Assembly: GCF_903645325.1 (NCBI RefSeq)
Contig: NZ_CAHJXQ010000001.1
Coordinates: forward strand, 1 to 64,000
DNA from: Microbacterium tenebrionis
Lineage (GTDB): Bacteria; Actinomycetota; Actinomycetes; Actinomycetales; Microbacteriaceae
Direction of reading: 5' to 3'
DNA length: 64,000 bases
This document shows positions 52,614 through 61,721 of the stretch, piece after piece. The stretch's first letter is position 1. The number at the start of each line of letters is the position of its first letter. Below the pieces are notes generated by a model. It was not told where the DNA came from. It did no database searches and saw only the letters and a list, made by a program, of their open reading frames with translations. A program made the position numbers and the translations under genes.

Positions 52614-53146
52614 TCAGAACAGCAGGTAGACCGCCCCGACGATCGTCAGACCGATGACGATCCGGTCGAAGAGGCGCTGATCGATCCGCCGGGCGATGCG
52701 CAGGCCGATCAGCGCGCCGATCACGACCAGCGGTGCGAGCACGGCATCCATCAGCAGCACCGGGCCGGGGAACAGCCCGAGACCGGCGAGGAACGGCACC
52801 TTGACGATGTTCACGATCGCGAAGAACCATGCCGACGTGCCGAGGAACGTCATGACCTGCGCGCGTGTGGCGAGGAAGTACATCGACATCACGGGGCCGC
52901 CCGCGTTGGCGACCATGGTCGTGAAGCCGCCGAGCGTGCCGTACGTGCCCGCCAGCAGCAGATTGCCCCGGGGCGATGGCGCAGGAGGAGCATCGCCGCC
53001 GTGGAGGTACGAGCAGGGAGCACTGAGGCGAACAGCGCGATCGCGAGTGTGCTGCCGCCCGGCAGCGCGGTCTTCGAGATGCCGATCGTGACGGCGGCCG
53101 CCCCGAGCGCCACCCACGCCCAGGGCAGCAGGTCGGGCAGCGTCAC
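52614..53146 (-). pseudogene. TauE/SafE-family exporter, internally deleted and frameshifted
   Basis: A GTG at 53146 (overlapping the aldolase stop) opens a normal TauE N-terminus: [47 protein letters not shown]. At about 52985-52995 the frame breaks. Homology resumes in another frame as PSPRGNLLLAGTYGTLGGF and runs through four further helices to a normal end at 52614. About 70 residues (helices 3-4 and their loop) are missing relative to the ~245-residue family. It was a permease of sulphite/organosulphonate type and is now non-functional unless the gap is an assembly error. Confidence 0.75.
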
Positions 53147-53781
53147 CCGCGCACGGCGGCCAGCGCCGCAGCGAACCGAGCGGCGCGCGCCGTGATGTCG
53201 TCCCAGTCCTGCGCGGCGATCGACGCCGAGTTCGCGAGGTCGCCTCCCGCGCCCACTGCGACCGATCCGGCGGCGAACCACGCGGCGAGGTTGTCGGGGC
53301 TGACGCCGCCGGTGGGCATGAGTGGAGCATCCGGGAACGGTCCGCGCAGCGCGCCGAAGTAGGACGGCCCGCCGAGGGATGCCGGGAACACCTTCACGAC
53401 GTCGACGCCGAGCCCCAGTGCCCCCATGATCTCGGTCGGCGTCAGCGCGCCGGTCATCACGACCGCTCCGGTGTCGAGCATCGTGCGGGTGAGGTCGGGC
53501 AGGGTGCCGGGGCTCACGAGGAACTCCGCGCCCGCCTCCACGGCGGCGTGGGCCTCGTCGGCCGAGGTCACGGTTCCCGCGCCGACGTACGCGGCATCCC
53601 CATGGCGGGCGATGAGCTCGCGGATCACCGCCGGCGCATCGGGTGTGGAGTACGTGACCTCGATGCCCGTCACCCCACCGCGGATGATCGCCTCGGCGGT
53701 CTCGAGGGCGGACTCGGGGGAGGGGGCGCGGAGGACGGCGAGGACGCCGGAGGTGCGGGCGCGGGCGAGGCGGTCGGTCAT
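53143..53781 (-). CDS. eda: KDPG/KHG aldolase
   Basis: The product has 212 residues. [20 protein letters not shown] opens the barrel. The catalytic Glu is in [12 protein letters not shown] (about residue 41), the Schiff-base Lys is in [25 protein letters not shown] (about 129), and [25 protein letters not shown] closes the phosphate site. It cleaves 2-keto-3-deoxy-6-phosphogluconate in Entner-Doudoroff or hexuronate pathways. GAAGGAG precedes the ATG. The decayed TauE gene overlaps its stop. A CTGTAATGACA site upstream resembles those before rbsK. Confidence 0.92.
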   Translation of the reverse strand: MTDRLARARTSGVLAVLRAPSPESALETAEAIIRGGVTGIEVTYSTPDAPAVIRELIARHGDAAYVGAGTVTSADEAHAAVEAGAEFLVSPGTLPDLTRTMLDTGAVVMTGALTPTEIMGALGLGVDVVKVFPASLGGPSYFGALRGPFPDAPLMPTGGVSPDNLAAWFAAGSVAVGAGGDLANSASIAAQDWDDITARAARFAAALAAVRG

Positions 53782-53824
53782 CGGGCTCCTTCATCGGGGG
53801 ATGCCCCATTCTCGCGGACCCCAG

Positions 53825-53838
53825 CCTGTAATGACAAG
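53825..53838. promoter_or_regulatory. GntR-type operator candidate before eda
   Basis: CCTGTAATGACAAG matches the palindrome CCTGT-AAYG-ACAGG seen in perfect form at 61764-61777. It lies 44 bp upstream of the eda start and 58 bp from the divergent rlmN start. Confidence 0.5.
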
Positions 53839-53895
53839 TGCCGTGACTCACGCCGCCCCAGGGCCTTTCCACCTCCCAGCCCGTACCCTGGAGGT

Positions 53896-55146
53896 ATGAC
53901 CGAGAAATCTCCCATCCGCCTGACGGGGCCTGCGAACCCGCAGGTGCGCCCACGCACCGAGGGCTGGACCCAGAAGAAGGATGAGAGCGGTCGTCCACTG
54001 CTGCAGTTCGCCAGCCCGAAGCGCGGCAAGCCGCCGGTGCACCTGGCGGATCTGACGCCGGCCGAGCGCATCGAGAAGGTCAAAGAACTCGGTCTGCCGG
54101 GCTTTCGCGCCAAGCAGCTCGCGACGCACTACTTCACGCACTACACGTCCGACCCCGCCGAGATGACCGACCTCCCCGCCGCGCAGCGCGAGGAGCTCGT
54201 CGCGGGGATGCTTCCGCCGCTGCTCACCGAGGTGCGGCGCCTCGAGACCGATCGCGGCGACACGATCAAGTTCCTGTGGCGTCTGCATGACGGCGCGCTG
54301 GTCGAGTCCGTCCTCATGCGCTACCCGGGCCGGATCACGCTGTGCGTGTCGAGCCAGGCAGGATGCGGCATGAACTGCCCGTTCTGCGCCACCGGACAGG
54401 CCGGGCTCACCCGCAACATGTCCACCGCCGAGATCGTCGAGCAGATCGTCCGCGCGAACCGCCTGATCGCCGAGGGCGGTCTCGGCGGCAAGAAGGCCGA
54501 CGACCACAGCATGGAGCGCGTCAGCAACATCGTCTTCATGGGCATGGGAGAACCGCTCGCGAACTACAAGCGCGTGATGGACGCCGTGCGCATCATGGTC
54601 GCCCCGCAGCCCGACGGCCTCGGCATGAGCGCTCGCGGCATCACCGTGTCGACGGTCGGCCTGGTGCCGGCCATCAGAAAGCTGGCGAACGAGAACATCC
54701 CCGTCACCTTCGCACTGTCCCTGCACGCGCCCGACGATCATCTGCGCGACGAGCTCATCCCGGTGAACTCGCGCTGGAAGGTGGACGAGGCGCTGGATGC
54801 CGCGCACGAGTACTACGAGAAGACCGGTCGCCGCGTCTCGATCGAGTACGCGCTCATCAAGGACATGAACGACCACGCCTGGCGCGCCGACCTGCTGGCG
54901 GAGAAGCTCAATCAGCGGGGCCGCGGATGGGTGCACGTCAACCCGATCCCGCTGAACCCGACGCCCGAGTCGGTGTGGACGGCATCCGAGAAGGACGTCA
55001 CCGACGAGTTCGTCCGCCGGCTCAACGACGCCGGCATCCCGACGACCCTCCGCGACACCCGCGGCAAGGAGATCGACGGCGCCTGCGGCCAGCTCGTCGC
55101 GACCACCGAGGATGAGGTCGCCGCGGCCGCCCTCTCCGCGGACTGA
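53896..55146 (+). CDS. rlmN: Radical-SAM 23S rRNA (A2503-C2)/tRNA methyltransferase
   Basis: The product has 416 residues. The iron-sulphur motif CGMNCPFC (CxxxCxxC) is at about residues 156-163, and the conserved Cys of the methyl-transfer loop lies in the final domain (DGACGQL, about 396-402). [25 protein letters not shown] precedes the cluster. It methylates A2503 in 23S rRNA and some tRNAs. TACCCT (53884-53889) ends six bases before the ATG; GGAGGT touches the ATG and is too close to serve as a normal ribosome-binding site. RlmN rather than Cfr is indicated by the chromosomal context. Confidence 0.95.
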   Translation: MTEKSPIRLTGPANPQVRPRTEGWTQKKDESGRPLLQFASPKRGKPPVHLADLTPAERIEKVKELGLPGFRAKQLATHYFTHYTSDPAEMTDLPAAQREELVAGMLPPLLTEVRRLETDRGDTIKFLWRLHDGALVESVLMRYPGRITLCVSSQAGCGMNCPFCATGQAGLTRNMSTAEIVEQIVRANRLIAEGGLGGKKADDHSMERVSNIVFMGMGEPLANYKRVMDAVRIMVAPQPDGLGMSARGITVSTVGLVPAIRKLANENIPVTFALSLHAPDDHLRDELIPVNSRWKVDEALDAAHEYYEKTGRRVSIEYALIKDMNDHAWRADLLAEKLNQRGRGWVHVNPIPLNPTPESVWTASEKDVTDEFVRRLNDAGIPTTLRDTRGKEIDGACGQLVATTEDEVAAAALSAD

Positions 55147-55189
55147 GGCTTCCGGCTGTCGCTCAGGCGGAGTTTCGTAGCCTCTAGGG

Positions 55190-56809
55190 ATGTCCTATTC
55201 CGCGCATCGCCCTGGCCGTATGGGCTCCGACGGGCAGATTTCGATCGACGGCGAAACCCCTGAGGGCTCCGTCACCGACGAGGATCTCGACTTCCTCCGC
55301 AGCTACGAGCCCACCGGCAGCGAGGCGTCCGCGACCGGCGACCAGCCGCGCAGGGCCGAACCCGCAGCTGATGAGCTGGGCGACCTCGAGCGGGCGCAGG
55401 GCGTGTTCGGACCCACGAAGATGAAGCGCGCGCAGCGCCGCGCCGCGAAGGCGAAGCGCGAGAACAAGCCGCGCACGCGCGGGTCTCGACTGCGCACCAT
55501 GGCGATCCTCGGCGGCGCGGACGGCGAGATCCTCGACCGTGTTCCCGGTGAGACGCCGCGATTCGTGCAGATGTTCTTCGTGCTCGCAGGTACCGCGCTC
55601 GTCTCGGCGATCTCGATGTTCTTCGCCCTCACCACGGGCGTGCAGGCCGCGATGTGGATCGCCGTTCCCCTCGCGATCGTGTGGGCCGGCATCATCTTCA
55701 ACCTCGACCGGTTCCTGACATCGACCATGACGTCGACGCGCAGCATCGGAAAGCTCATCGGACTCGCGCTTCCCCGAGTCGCCATGGCGGTCCTGATCGG
55801 ATTCCTCGTCGCCGAGCCGCTGGTTCTGCAGGTGTTCCACAACGACATCAACCGCGAGGTCGCCGCGACGAACATCGTGCAGGCGCAGTCGGACCAGGAT
55901 GCTCTCGAGAGCGGCCCGGAGAAGAAGGCGCTGGATGCTGCGACCGCACGGGTCGCCGCGCTCGAGAACCAGGCGGCCACGGGAATCGTCGCCGACACCG
56001 AGTCGGGTTCGGCATCCACGACCGCCGCGCAGGCCACCGTCGACGACATCACGTCGAAGATGGCCGAGCAGCAGAAGGTCATCGACCAGGCACGCGCGCT
56101 CTACCAATGCGAGCTCACCGGTGAAGGCGCGGGCGAGGTCCCCGGCTGCACGGGGGTCAACGGCGAAGGGTCGAGCTCGGATGCCGCCCAGGCGCAGCTC
56201 GCGCAGGCCCAGCAGACCTACGATGCGCTGGCCGCACAGCTGCGCACGGCGAACGACGAACTCGCCGCCGCGGAGACCGCCGCCAAGGAGAACACCGCTT
56301 CGTCGGAGTCGGCGAACCGCCAGCAGGCGAACGACCAGCTCCCCGCCGCTCGTGAGACGTACGAGCAGGCGCTCGCCGCTTACAACGCCCGCGCCGACTC
56401 CGTCGCGCAGGGGAACGCCGGAGCGGTCGGTCTGCTGAGTCAGATCAGCGCCCTGAACCGCCTCGCCGAGGAGGAGCCGACCATCTGGTGGGCGCACTGG
56501 CTCATCGCGGCGCTGTTCTTCATGATCGAGCTGCTCCCCGTCATCGTGAAGGTGCTGACGAGTTACGGCGACCCGTCGCTGTACGAGAAGGCGTACGCGA
56601 TCCGCAAGCAGGTCGATCTGGATCGGGTGACCGCCGAGGGCTTCCGCGATCGGGCGTCGATCGTGACGACAGCGGATGCTGCGGCATCCGACCCATCTCC
56701 GGCATCCGAGGCGCCGGCATCTGCTGCCTCGACCGCCGCCCCCTCGACCACCGACGTGCCGACGCAGCCGATCACCCGCGCCGACCTGCGCGAATCGATC
56801 GACGCCTGA
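55190..56809 (+). CDS. DUF4407-family membrane protein with periplasmic-side coiled coil
   Basis: The product has 539 residues. After an acidic/basic lead (about 1-115) come helices at about 120-145, 147-165 and 190-215. A long coiled-coil, Gln/Ala/Glu-rich stretch (about 225-420) follows, with a CELTGEGAGEVPGC pair of Cys about 11 residues apart, then a last helix (WWAHWLIAALFFMIELLPVIVKVL) and a Ser/Ala/Pro tail. This is the DUF4407 layout, of unknown function, perhaps envelope or chromosome related. TAGCCT (55178-55183) ends six bases before the ATG. A strong hairpin ends the unit. Confidence 0.85.
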   Translation: MSYSAHRPGRMGSDGQISIDGETPEGSVTDEDLDFLRSYEPTGSEASATGDQPRRAEPAADELGDLERAQGVFGPTKMKRAQRRAAKAKRENKPRTRGSRLRTMAILGGADGEILDRVPGETPRFVQMFFVLAGTALVSAISMFFALTTGVQAAMWIAVPLAIVWAGIIFNLDRFLTSTMTSTRSIGKLIGLALPRVAMAVLIGFLVAEPLVLQVFHNDINREVAATNIVQAQSDQDALESGPEKKALDAATARVAALENQAATGIVADTESGSASTTAAQATVDDITSKMAEQQKVIDQARALYQCELTGEGAGEVPGCTGVNGEGSSSDAAQAQLAQAQQTYDALAAQLRTANDELAAAETAAKENTASSESANRQQANDQLPAARETYEQALAAYNARADSVAQGNAGAVGLLSQISALNRLAEEEPTIWWAHWLIAALFFMIELLPVIVKVLTSYGDPSLYEKAYAIRKQVDLDRVTAEGFRDRASIVTTADAAASDPSPASEAPASAASTAAPSTTDVPTQPITRADLRESIDA

Positions 56810-56817
56810 CTCTCGGA

Positions 56818-56863
56818 GAAGAGTTTCCGGGCCCGGGATCGATTCCGGGCCCGGAAACTCTTC
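56818..56863 (+). terminator. 19-bp perfect hairpin terminator
   Basis: GAAGAGTTTCCGGGCCCGG (56818-56836) and its exact complement (56845-56863) enclose an eight-base loop. TTCG follows. It starts nine bases after the DUF4407 stop. Confidence 0.8.
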
Positions 56864-56913
56864 TTCGCTGACGCGCCGGGTGATCTCCCAGGGTGCGCCA
56901 ATACGGTCGCCGC

Positions 56914-57408
56914 ATGAACGAACCGCGCCGCGCGACCGTCCTCGTCTCGATTCTCGGTGCGGTCGCCGTCGCCGCGTACGCGGTCTGGGGGGCCCTCCAG
57001 ATCATCGTCCTGACGCCGCTGGCCGCAGTTCCAGGCCGAAGCCTCGCTGGGATCCGGGGCGAGATGGCAGCGGCCGGTGAGTCGCCGTCGGATGCGGGCC
57101 CGGTGATGTTCCTCGTGCTCGGCGTCGTCATCGCGGTGGTCGTCGCCGTGCTCGTGATCCGCACCAGCGCGGACCCGCAACTGGCTGCGCTGCTCTTCCT
57201 GGCTGTGCTGACGCTCGGCGCTCCCGCGTTGTTCATCGCCTCTTTCGGGCCGGGCATGAGCCTAAGTGACACGTACTTCGTCTCCGGCGGCGTCACGCTG
57301 CCCGGCGTCGCGCCATTGTATGTCGTGAGCGTCGCCGCCGCGTTCGGATGCGTCGTGCTCGGGGCGATCGTCAGTGGGCGAAGCGGGCCGGCACGCGTGA
57401 TGATCTGA
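56914..57408 (+). CDS. Uncharacterised four-helix membrane protein, 164 aa
   Basis: The start ATG 56914 is chosen because TACGGT (56902-56907) ends six bases before it. Predicted helices lie at about residues 8-30, 64-84, 90-112 and 133-153. The loop between helices 1 and 2 carries GRSLAGIRGEMAAAGE. No signature tied to a known transporter or enzyme was seen. It lies between the DUF4407 gene and an aldo/keto reductase gene, each with its own promoter. Confidence 0.75.
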   Translation: MNEPRRATVLVSILGAVAVAAYAVWGALQIIVLTPLAAVPGRSLAGIRGEMAAAGESPSDAGPVMFLVLGVVIAVVVAVLVIRTSADPQLAALLFLAVLTLGAPALFIASFGPGMSLSDTYFVSGGVTLPGVAPLYVVSVAAAFGCVVLGAIVSGRSGPARVMI

Positions 57409-57450
57409 CATACCGGCGCCGTGCCGGCCGAGTGGCCGTAGCGTTGAGAC

Positions 57451-58464
57451 ATGGTCAACTATCGCTATCTCGGTAACAGCGGCTTCAAAGTCTCGGAGAT
57501 CACTTACGGCAACTGGGTGACGCACGCCTCCCAGGTCGAGGACGACGCCGCGGTGAAGACCGTGCACGCCGTGCTGGATGCTGGCATCACGACGTTCGAC
57601 ACGGCCGACACCTATGCCAACACCGCGGCTGAGGTCATCCTCGGCAAGGCGCTCGAGGGCCAGAGGCGTGAGAGCCTCGAGATCTTCACCAAGGTGTACT
57701 TCCCGACCGGGCCCAAGGGCCCGAACGACACCGGGCTGTCGCGCAAGCACATCCTCGAGTCGATCAACGGTTCGCTGAAGCGTCTCGGCACCGACTACGT
57801 CGACCTGTACCAGGCGCACCGCTTCGACTACGAGACACCGCTGGAGGAGACGTTCCAAGCGTTCGCCGACGTCGTCCGGGCCGGCAAGGCCCTCTACATC
57901 GGCGTGAGCGAGTGGACGGCAGAGCAGCTGCGCGAGGGCCACGCCCTGGCGAAGCAGCTGGGCGTGCAGCTCATCTCGAACCAGCCGCAGTACTCCATGC
58001 TGCACCGCGTCATCGAGGGCAAGGTCGTCCCGGCATCCGAAGAGCTCGGCATCTCGCAGATCGTCTGGTCGCCGATGGCGCAGGGCGTGCTCAGCGGCAA
58101 GTACCTGCCCGGTCAGCCCGCGCCGGAGGGCTCGCGCGCGACCGATCCGCACAGCGGCGCCCACTTCATCCAGCGGTTCCTGCAGGATGACATCCTCGAA
58201 GCCGTCCAGAAGCTGAAGCCCATCGCCCAGCAGGCGGGCCTCACGATGCCGCAGCTCGCGATCGCCTGGGTGCTGCAGAACAAGAACGTCGCGGCTGCGC
58301 TGGTCGGAGCATCCCGCCCCGAGCAGCTCACCGACACCGTCAAGGCGTCGGGCGTGACGCTGGATTCCGACACGCTCACCGCGATCGACGAGGCACTCGG
58401 CGACACGGTGAACCGCGACCCGGAGGACACGTACTCGGTCTCCCCGAAGGAGCGACTGGTCTGA
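57451..58464 (+). CDS. Aldo/keto reductase (Kv-beta-like, YghZ type)
   Basis: The product has 337 residues forming a TIM barrel. The tetrad is visible: Asp in TTFDTADTYA (about residue 50), Tyr (DTYAN, about 55), Lys in EIFTKVYFP (about 81) and His in LYQAHRFD (about 115). The C-terminus has ALVGASRPEQL, the NADPH-binding loop. It reduces aldehydes or ketones with NADPH. TAGCGT (57439-57444) ends six bases before the ATG. Substrate specificity cannot be told. Confidence 0.92.
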   Translation: MVNYRYLGNSGFKVSEITYGNWVTHASQVEDDAAVKTVHAVLDAGITTFDTADTYANTAAEVILGKALEGQRRESLEIFTKVYFPTGPKGPNDTGLSRKHILESINGSLKRLGTDYVDLYQAHRFDYETPLEETFQAFADVVRAGKALYIGVSEWTAEQLREGHALAKQLGVQLISNQPQYSMLHRVIEGKVVPASEELGISQIVWSPMAQGVLSGKYLPGQPAPEGSRATDPHSGAHFIQRFLQDDILEAVQKLKPIAQQAGLTMPQLAIAWVLQNKNVAAALVGASRPEQLTDTVKASGVTLDSDTLTAIDEALGDTVNRDPEDTYSVSPKERLV

Positions 58465-58482
58465 GTCGATCTGCGATCGCGC

Positions 58483-58986
58483 TCAGTCGAGCGTGATGTC
58501 GACCTGGAGCTCGGAGGTCAGACGCTCCAGGTCGACACGCAAGGCGGCGAGATCGGCGGCTGCCGGGACCGTCGCCGCAACGGACGCCTCGAACAGGCGT
58601 CCGCCGGCCATCGCCGCATCCCGGGTCTCGGTCGTCATGTCGTGGATGCTGAGGTCATGAGCGCGGAGCACGGCAGAGACCTCGCGCACGATCCCCGGTC
58701 GGTCGTTGCCGAGGATCTGCAGGGTGATGGGCTGATCGCGAGCCGGAGCATCCGCACCCGTGTGCACCGAGACCGTCAGCGTCCCGTCCAGCGCCCGCAG
58801 CGCCTGCTGCAGATCCTCCTCCTGCTCGGCGGGGATCGCGACCTGGATGACTCCCGCGAACACGCCCGCGAGCTCGGCGAGCTGGCTGCTCTCCCAGTTG
58901 CCGCCATGCGCGTCGACGATGTCGGCGACGGCGGCGACGAGGCCAGGGCGGTCGGATCCGGCGACGGTGAGGATCAGAGTGGTCAT
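58483..58986 (-). CDS. Tandem ACT-domain protein (GcvR-like)
   Basis: The product has 167 residues made of two ACT domains: LILTVAGSDRPGLVAAVADIVDAHGGNW (about 4-31) and ITLQILGNDRPGIVREVSAVLRAHDLSIH (about 87-115). Both have the G-x-D-R-P-G loop that binds amino acids. The layout matches GcvR-like regulators that act through protein partners rather than DNA. TACGAT (minus strand, 58993-58998) lies six bases before the ATG. The gene is convergent with the aldo/keto reductase gene. Confidence 0.85.
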   Translation of the reverse strand: MTTLILTVAGSDRPGLVAAVADIVDAHGGNWESSQLAELAGVFAGVIQVAIPAEQEEDLQQALRALDGTLTVSVHTGADAPARDQPITLQILGNDRPGIVREVSAVLRAHDLSIHDMTTETRDAAMAGGRLFEASVAATVPAAADLAALRVDLERLTSELQVDITLD

Positions 58987-59004
58987 GCCGTCATCGTAAC
59001 CGGG

Positions 59005-59225
59005 TCAGTCGTTCCAGACCCCGGTGTCGAGGAACCGCTCGAGATGCGCCCGGTGCGGGGCGAGATCCCAGCCCTGATCGGACACCCAGTCGTCCGCATA
59101 GTACGTTCCGGCGTAGCGGGCCCCGCCGTCGCAGATCAACGTCACGACGCTGCCGGTGCGTCCGGCGGCGAGCATGCGTGCGATCAGCTCGAACGCGCCG
59201 ACGAGATTGGTGCCCTGGTCCAGGA
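59005..59225 (-). pseudogene. Remnant of a PLP-dependent cysteine synthase-like gene (Cds1 type), C-terminal ~73 residues
   Basis: Minus-strand frame, open directly behind the stop of the 83-residue gene, reads LDQGTNLVGAFELIARMLAA, then TGSVVTLICDGGARYAGTYY and ends at TGA 59005-59007. This is the C-terminal block of actinobacterial PLP enzymes of the Cds1/CysK group. The lysine domain and about 270 N-terminal residues are missing, and there is no start. The whole front of the gene has been lost. Confidence 0.75.
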
Positions 59226-59227
59226 GG

Positions 59228-59479
59228 TCAGGCGATCCCGGACTGCGCCACCTGCCAGGCGATCACGGCGCCAGCGACGGCGGCGAGCACGACGACGACG
59301 ATGACGGGCACAAGCCAGCGCGCAGCGCGCTTGGGCGGCCGCACGACCGGAGCGGGCTTCGTCAACGGCCCGGGAGTCGGCGCCGGGCGGTCGGTCAGAT
59401 CGGCGATCGGCGGTACGGAGCCGGTCTCGGGCTTCTGGGTGGCATCGCCCGGGGCGGCGTCATCTGCGGCGTCGACCAT
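59228..59479 (-). CDS. Pro-rich single-pass membrane protein, 83 aa
   Basis: The N-terminal half is acidic then Pro-rich (TDRPAPTPGPLTKPAPVVRPPKRAAR). A single helix follows (WLVPVIVVVVLAAVAGAVIAW, about residues 54-74) with a short outside tail (QVAQSGIA). It lies 32 bp behind the GntR gene on the same strand and may be the last translated gene of the ribose operon. The remnant of the PLP enzyme starts right behind it, so the 3' end may be a deletion junction. Confidence 0.65.
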   Translation of the reverse strand: MVDAADDAAPGDATQKPETGSVPPIADLTDRPAPTPGPLTKPAPVVRPPKRAARWLVPVIVVVVLAAVAGAVIAWQVAQSGIA

Positions 59480-59511
59480 CGTCCGTCATCCTCTCCGAGG
59501 CGGCACTCGCC

Positions 59512-60327
59512 TCAGACAGAGACTGTACCCGCCTGGAACGTGCCTCCGCTGCCATCGACATGCAGAAGCGACGCCTGCGACTGCTCCTGACGCAGCTGGA
59601 ACTCGAACCGCGACCGGTCGCCGCGGTGCAGGGCGATGAAGTACTCGATCGGCGTTCCCGACGCATCCCGGCTGATGCTGCGCAGACGCAGCAGCGCCGA
59701 CCCGGCGCTGATCCCGAGGTGGTGAGCCTGGTCGTGCGTCGCGACGGTGGCCTCGGCCGAGCGGACTCCGTCCGTCGCCTGGACTCCGTGCTCCGCGAGC
59801 AGCCGGTAGAGGGATGCCTCGGACAGGTCGACGTCGAGAGTCAGCGCACCGACCGCTTCCGGCATCCACGTCGTCGACAGCGACCAGGGCTCGCCGTCGA
59901 CGTGGCGGAGGCGCTCGAGGGCGATGACCGGCGAGCCGACGGGGATCTCGAGGGCCGCCGCGACATCGGCGTCCGCCTCTTCGCGCTCGTGCCGGAGGAT
60001 GTCGCTGTGCACGTGGCCGCCGCGGCGCTCCACATCGTCGAACAGGCCGATCAGCGTGTGCACGAGAGACTCACTGGTGCGGGGGCGCGAGACGAACGTT
60101 CCCTTGCCCTTGACGCGCTCGACCATGCCTTCGTGCTCGAGCTGGGCGAGCGCCTGCCGGACGACCGTGCGCGAGATGCCGTAGCGCTCGCACAGCCGGT
60201 GCTCGCCGGGGAGCGGGTCGCCGGGCTGGAGTCCGTCCCGCTCGATGCCGTCGATGATCAGCTGCCGCAGCTGGTCGTACATCGGGGCGGCCGAGTGCCG
60301 ATCGATCGTGTCGACGGTGGGGGACAT
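59512..60327 (-). CDS. GntR/HutC-family sugar-responsive repressor
   Basis: The product has 271 residues. The winged helix (about 18-88) has LRQLIIDGIERDGLQPGDPLPGEHRLCERYGISRTVVRQALAQLE. A UTRA effector domain follows (about 100-245) with ALERLRHVDGEPWSLSTTWMP and EYFIALHRGDRSRFEF. It is in operon with rbsD and rbsK, and CCTGT-AAYG-ACAGG sites lie before rbsK, so it is the likely ribose/phosphosugar regulator. It follows the rbsD stop immediately (start 60327, rbsD stop 60328-60330). Confidence 0.9.
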   Translation of the reverse strand: MSPTVDTIDRHSAAPMYDQLRQLIIDGIERDGLQPGDPLPGEHRLCERYGISRTVVRQALAQLEHEGMVERVKGKGTFVSRPRTSESLVHTLIGLFDDVERRGGHVHSDILRHEREEADADVAAALEIPVGSPVIALERLRHVDGEPWSLSTTWMPEAVGALTLDVDLSEASLYRLLAEHGVQATDGVRSAEATVATHDQAHHLGISAGSALLRLRSISRDASGTPIEYFIALHRGDRSRFEFQLRQEQSQASLLHVDGSGGTFQAGTVSV

Positions 60328-60726
60328 CTAGTACGCCACCCCCGCGTGCAGGATCACGTTCGCGTACGGTGTGAACTCGCCGGAGCGGACGAAGGCGCGG
60401 GCGTCGTGGGTGAGCTTTTTGAACTCCACGTGCGGCACGAGCTCGATCTCGATGCCGGGGAGGCGTTCTCGCAGCTGCTCCAGCACCTGGGGGCTGTGAT
60501 CGGCGACCTCGGCAGAGACGGTCGCACCCTCCACGACGAGCTCGGCGAGCACGGTGTCGAGCACGTCGAAGAACGCCGGCGCACCCGGGCGGTAGGCGAG
60601 GTCGATCCGATCCGATCCCGGCGGAATGGGCAGCCCCGCATCGGTCACGACGATGAGGTCGGTGTGGCCGGTCTCGCTGATCACGCGGGAGAGCGCGGGA
60701 TTTATCGTCGTGGACGTCTTTCGCAT
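60328..60726 (-). CDS. rbsD: D-ribose pyranase
   Basis: The product has 132 residues, the standard length. The catalytic His is in SETGHTDLIVVTDAGLPIP (about residue 20), with the family end PYANVILHAGVAY. It interconverts pyranose and furanose forms of ribose so that ribokinase can use it. It lies 17 bp behind rbsK and ends where the GntR start begins. GGAG lies ten bases before the ATG. Confidence 0.94.
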   Translation of the reverse strand: MRKTSTTINPALSRVISETGHTDLIVVTDAGLPIPPGSDRIDLAYRPGAPAFFDVLDTVLAELVVEGATVSAEVADHSPQVLEQLRERLPGIEIELVPHVEFKKLTHDARAFVRSGEFTPYANVILHAGVAY

Positions 60727-60743
60727 GGTGGTGGGGCTCCTGT

Positions 60744-61712
60744 TCAGGATGCGGCGCGCGCAGCGCTCTCGGTGCGCTCGGCGAGGAAGGCGTCGACCTC
60801 ATGGCGCTCGGGGAGACTCGGCGAGGCGCCCTGCTTCGTGACGGTCAGAGCGCCGGCGGCGGTGGCCAGGCGCACGGCATCCGTCAACGTCGCGCCGTTC
60901 GCGAGCGCCGCGCCCAGGTAGCCCGCGTAGGCGTCGCCGGCGGCGGTGGTGTCGACGGCGTCGACGGGCAGCGGTGGGACGATCGTCGTGCCGTCGGGGG
61001 TGACGACGCATGAGCCCTGAGCCGCCAGAGTGATGACGGCCGCGCCGACGCCCTGGTCGAGGAACCAGCGGCCGGCCTGCTCTGCGGATACCGCATCGGT
61101 CACCTCGATGCCGCTGAGCACCGAGGCCTCGGTCTCGTTCGGGGTGACGATGTCGATGCTCCGCCACACGTCGGCTGCCAGCGGTGCAGCAGGCGCCGGG
61201 TCGAGGATGACCGTGAAGCCGAGCTCGCGGCCGCGTCCGGTGATGTGCGCGGTCAGAGCCGACGGCGTCTCGAGCTGCGTGAGCAGCACGGAGCTCGAGC
61301 TCGCCAGCGCATCCAGCGCGGTGTCGATCTGCTCCGTGTTCAGCTCGGCGTTGGCGAGCGGGACCATGACGATGTCGTTCTGGGCCGAGGCGTCCACACG
61401 GATGTGCGCGATGCCGGTCGGGCCGGGCACGGTGCGCAGATGGGCGAGGTCGACGCCGGCCTCGGTGAGCCCGTCGACGACGAGGTCCCGGAACAGGTCG
61501 TCGCCCACGCACCCGACGAAACTGGTGCGAGCACCGGCTAGACCGGCCGCGACGGCCTGGTTCGCACCCTTGCCGCCGAGGAACAGGGTGAACTGATCGC
61601 CGAGGATCGTCTCGCCGCGGGCGGGGAGCCGCTGGGAGAAGGTGGTCACGTCCGCCGTGACGCTCCCGACGATGACGACGCCGGTGCGCCCTTCGGTGGG
61701 GGAGGTGGGCAT
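60744..61712 (-). CDS. rbsK: Ribokinase
   Basis: The product has 322 residues, PfkB family. The sugar motif LGGKGANQAVAAGLAGA (about residues 50-66) and the ATP/catalytic motif DTTAAGDAYAGYLGAAL (about 262-278, with the base Asp) are present; the usual GAGD reads AAGD. It phosphorylates D-ribose at O5. GGAG lies four bases before ATG 61712. It heads the operon rbsK-rbsD-gntR and is divergent from an aldolase gene across a shared regulatory gap. Confidence 0.94.
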   Translation of the reverse strand: MPTSPTEGRTGVVIVGSVTADVTTFSQRLPARGETILGDQFTLFLGGKGANQAVAAGLAGARTSFVGCVGDDLFRDLVVDGLTEAGVDLAHLRTVPGPTGIAHIRVDASAQNDIVMVPLANAELNTEQIDTALDALASSSSVLLTQLETPSALTAHITGRGRELGFTVILDPAPAAPLAADVWRSIDIVTPNETEASVLSGIEVTDAVSAEQAGRWFLDQGVGAAVITLAAQGSCVVTPDGTTIVPPLPVDAVDTTAAGDAYAGYLGAALANGATLTDAVRLATAAGALTVTKQGASPSLPERHEVDAFLAERTESAARAAS

Positions 61713-61721
61713 GGGGCTCCT

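Noticed and set aside
53896-55146. Cfr-type resistance methyltransferase
   Set aside because: RlmN and Cfr share the motifs, but single-copy chromosomal context among housekeeping genes and overall length fit RlmN.
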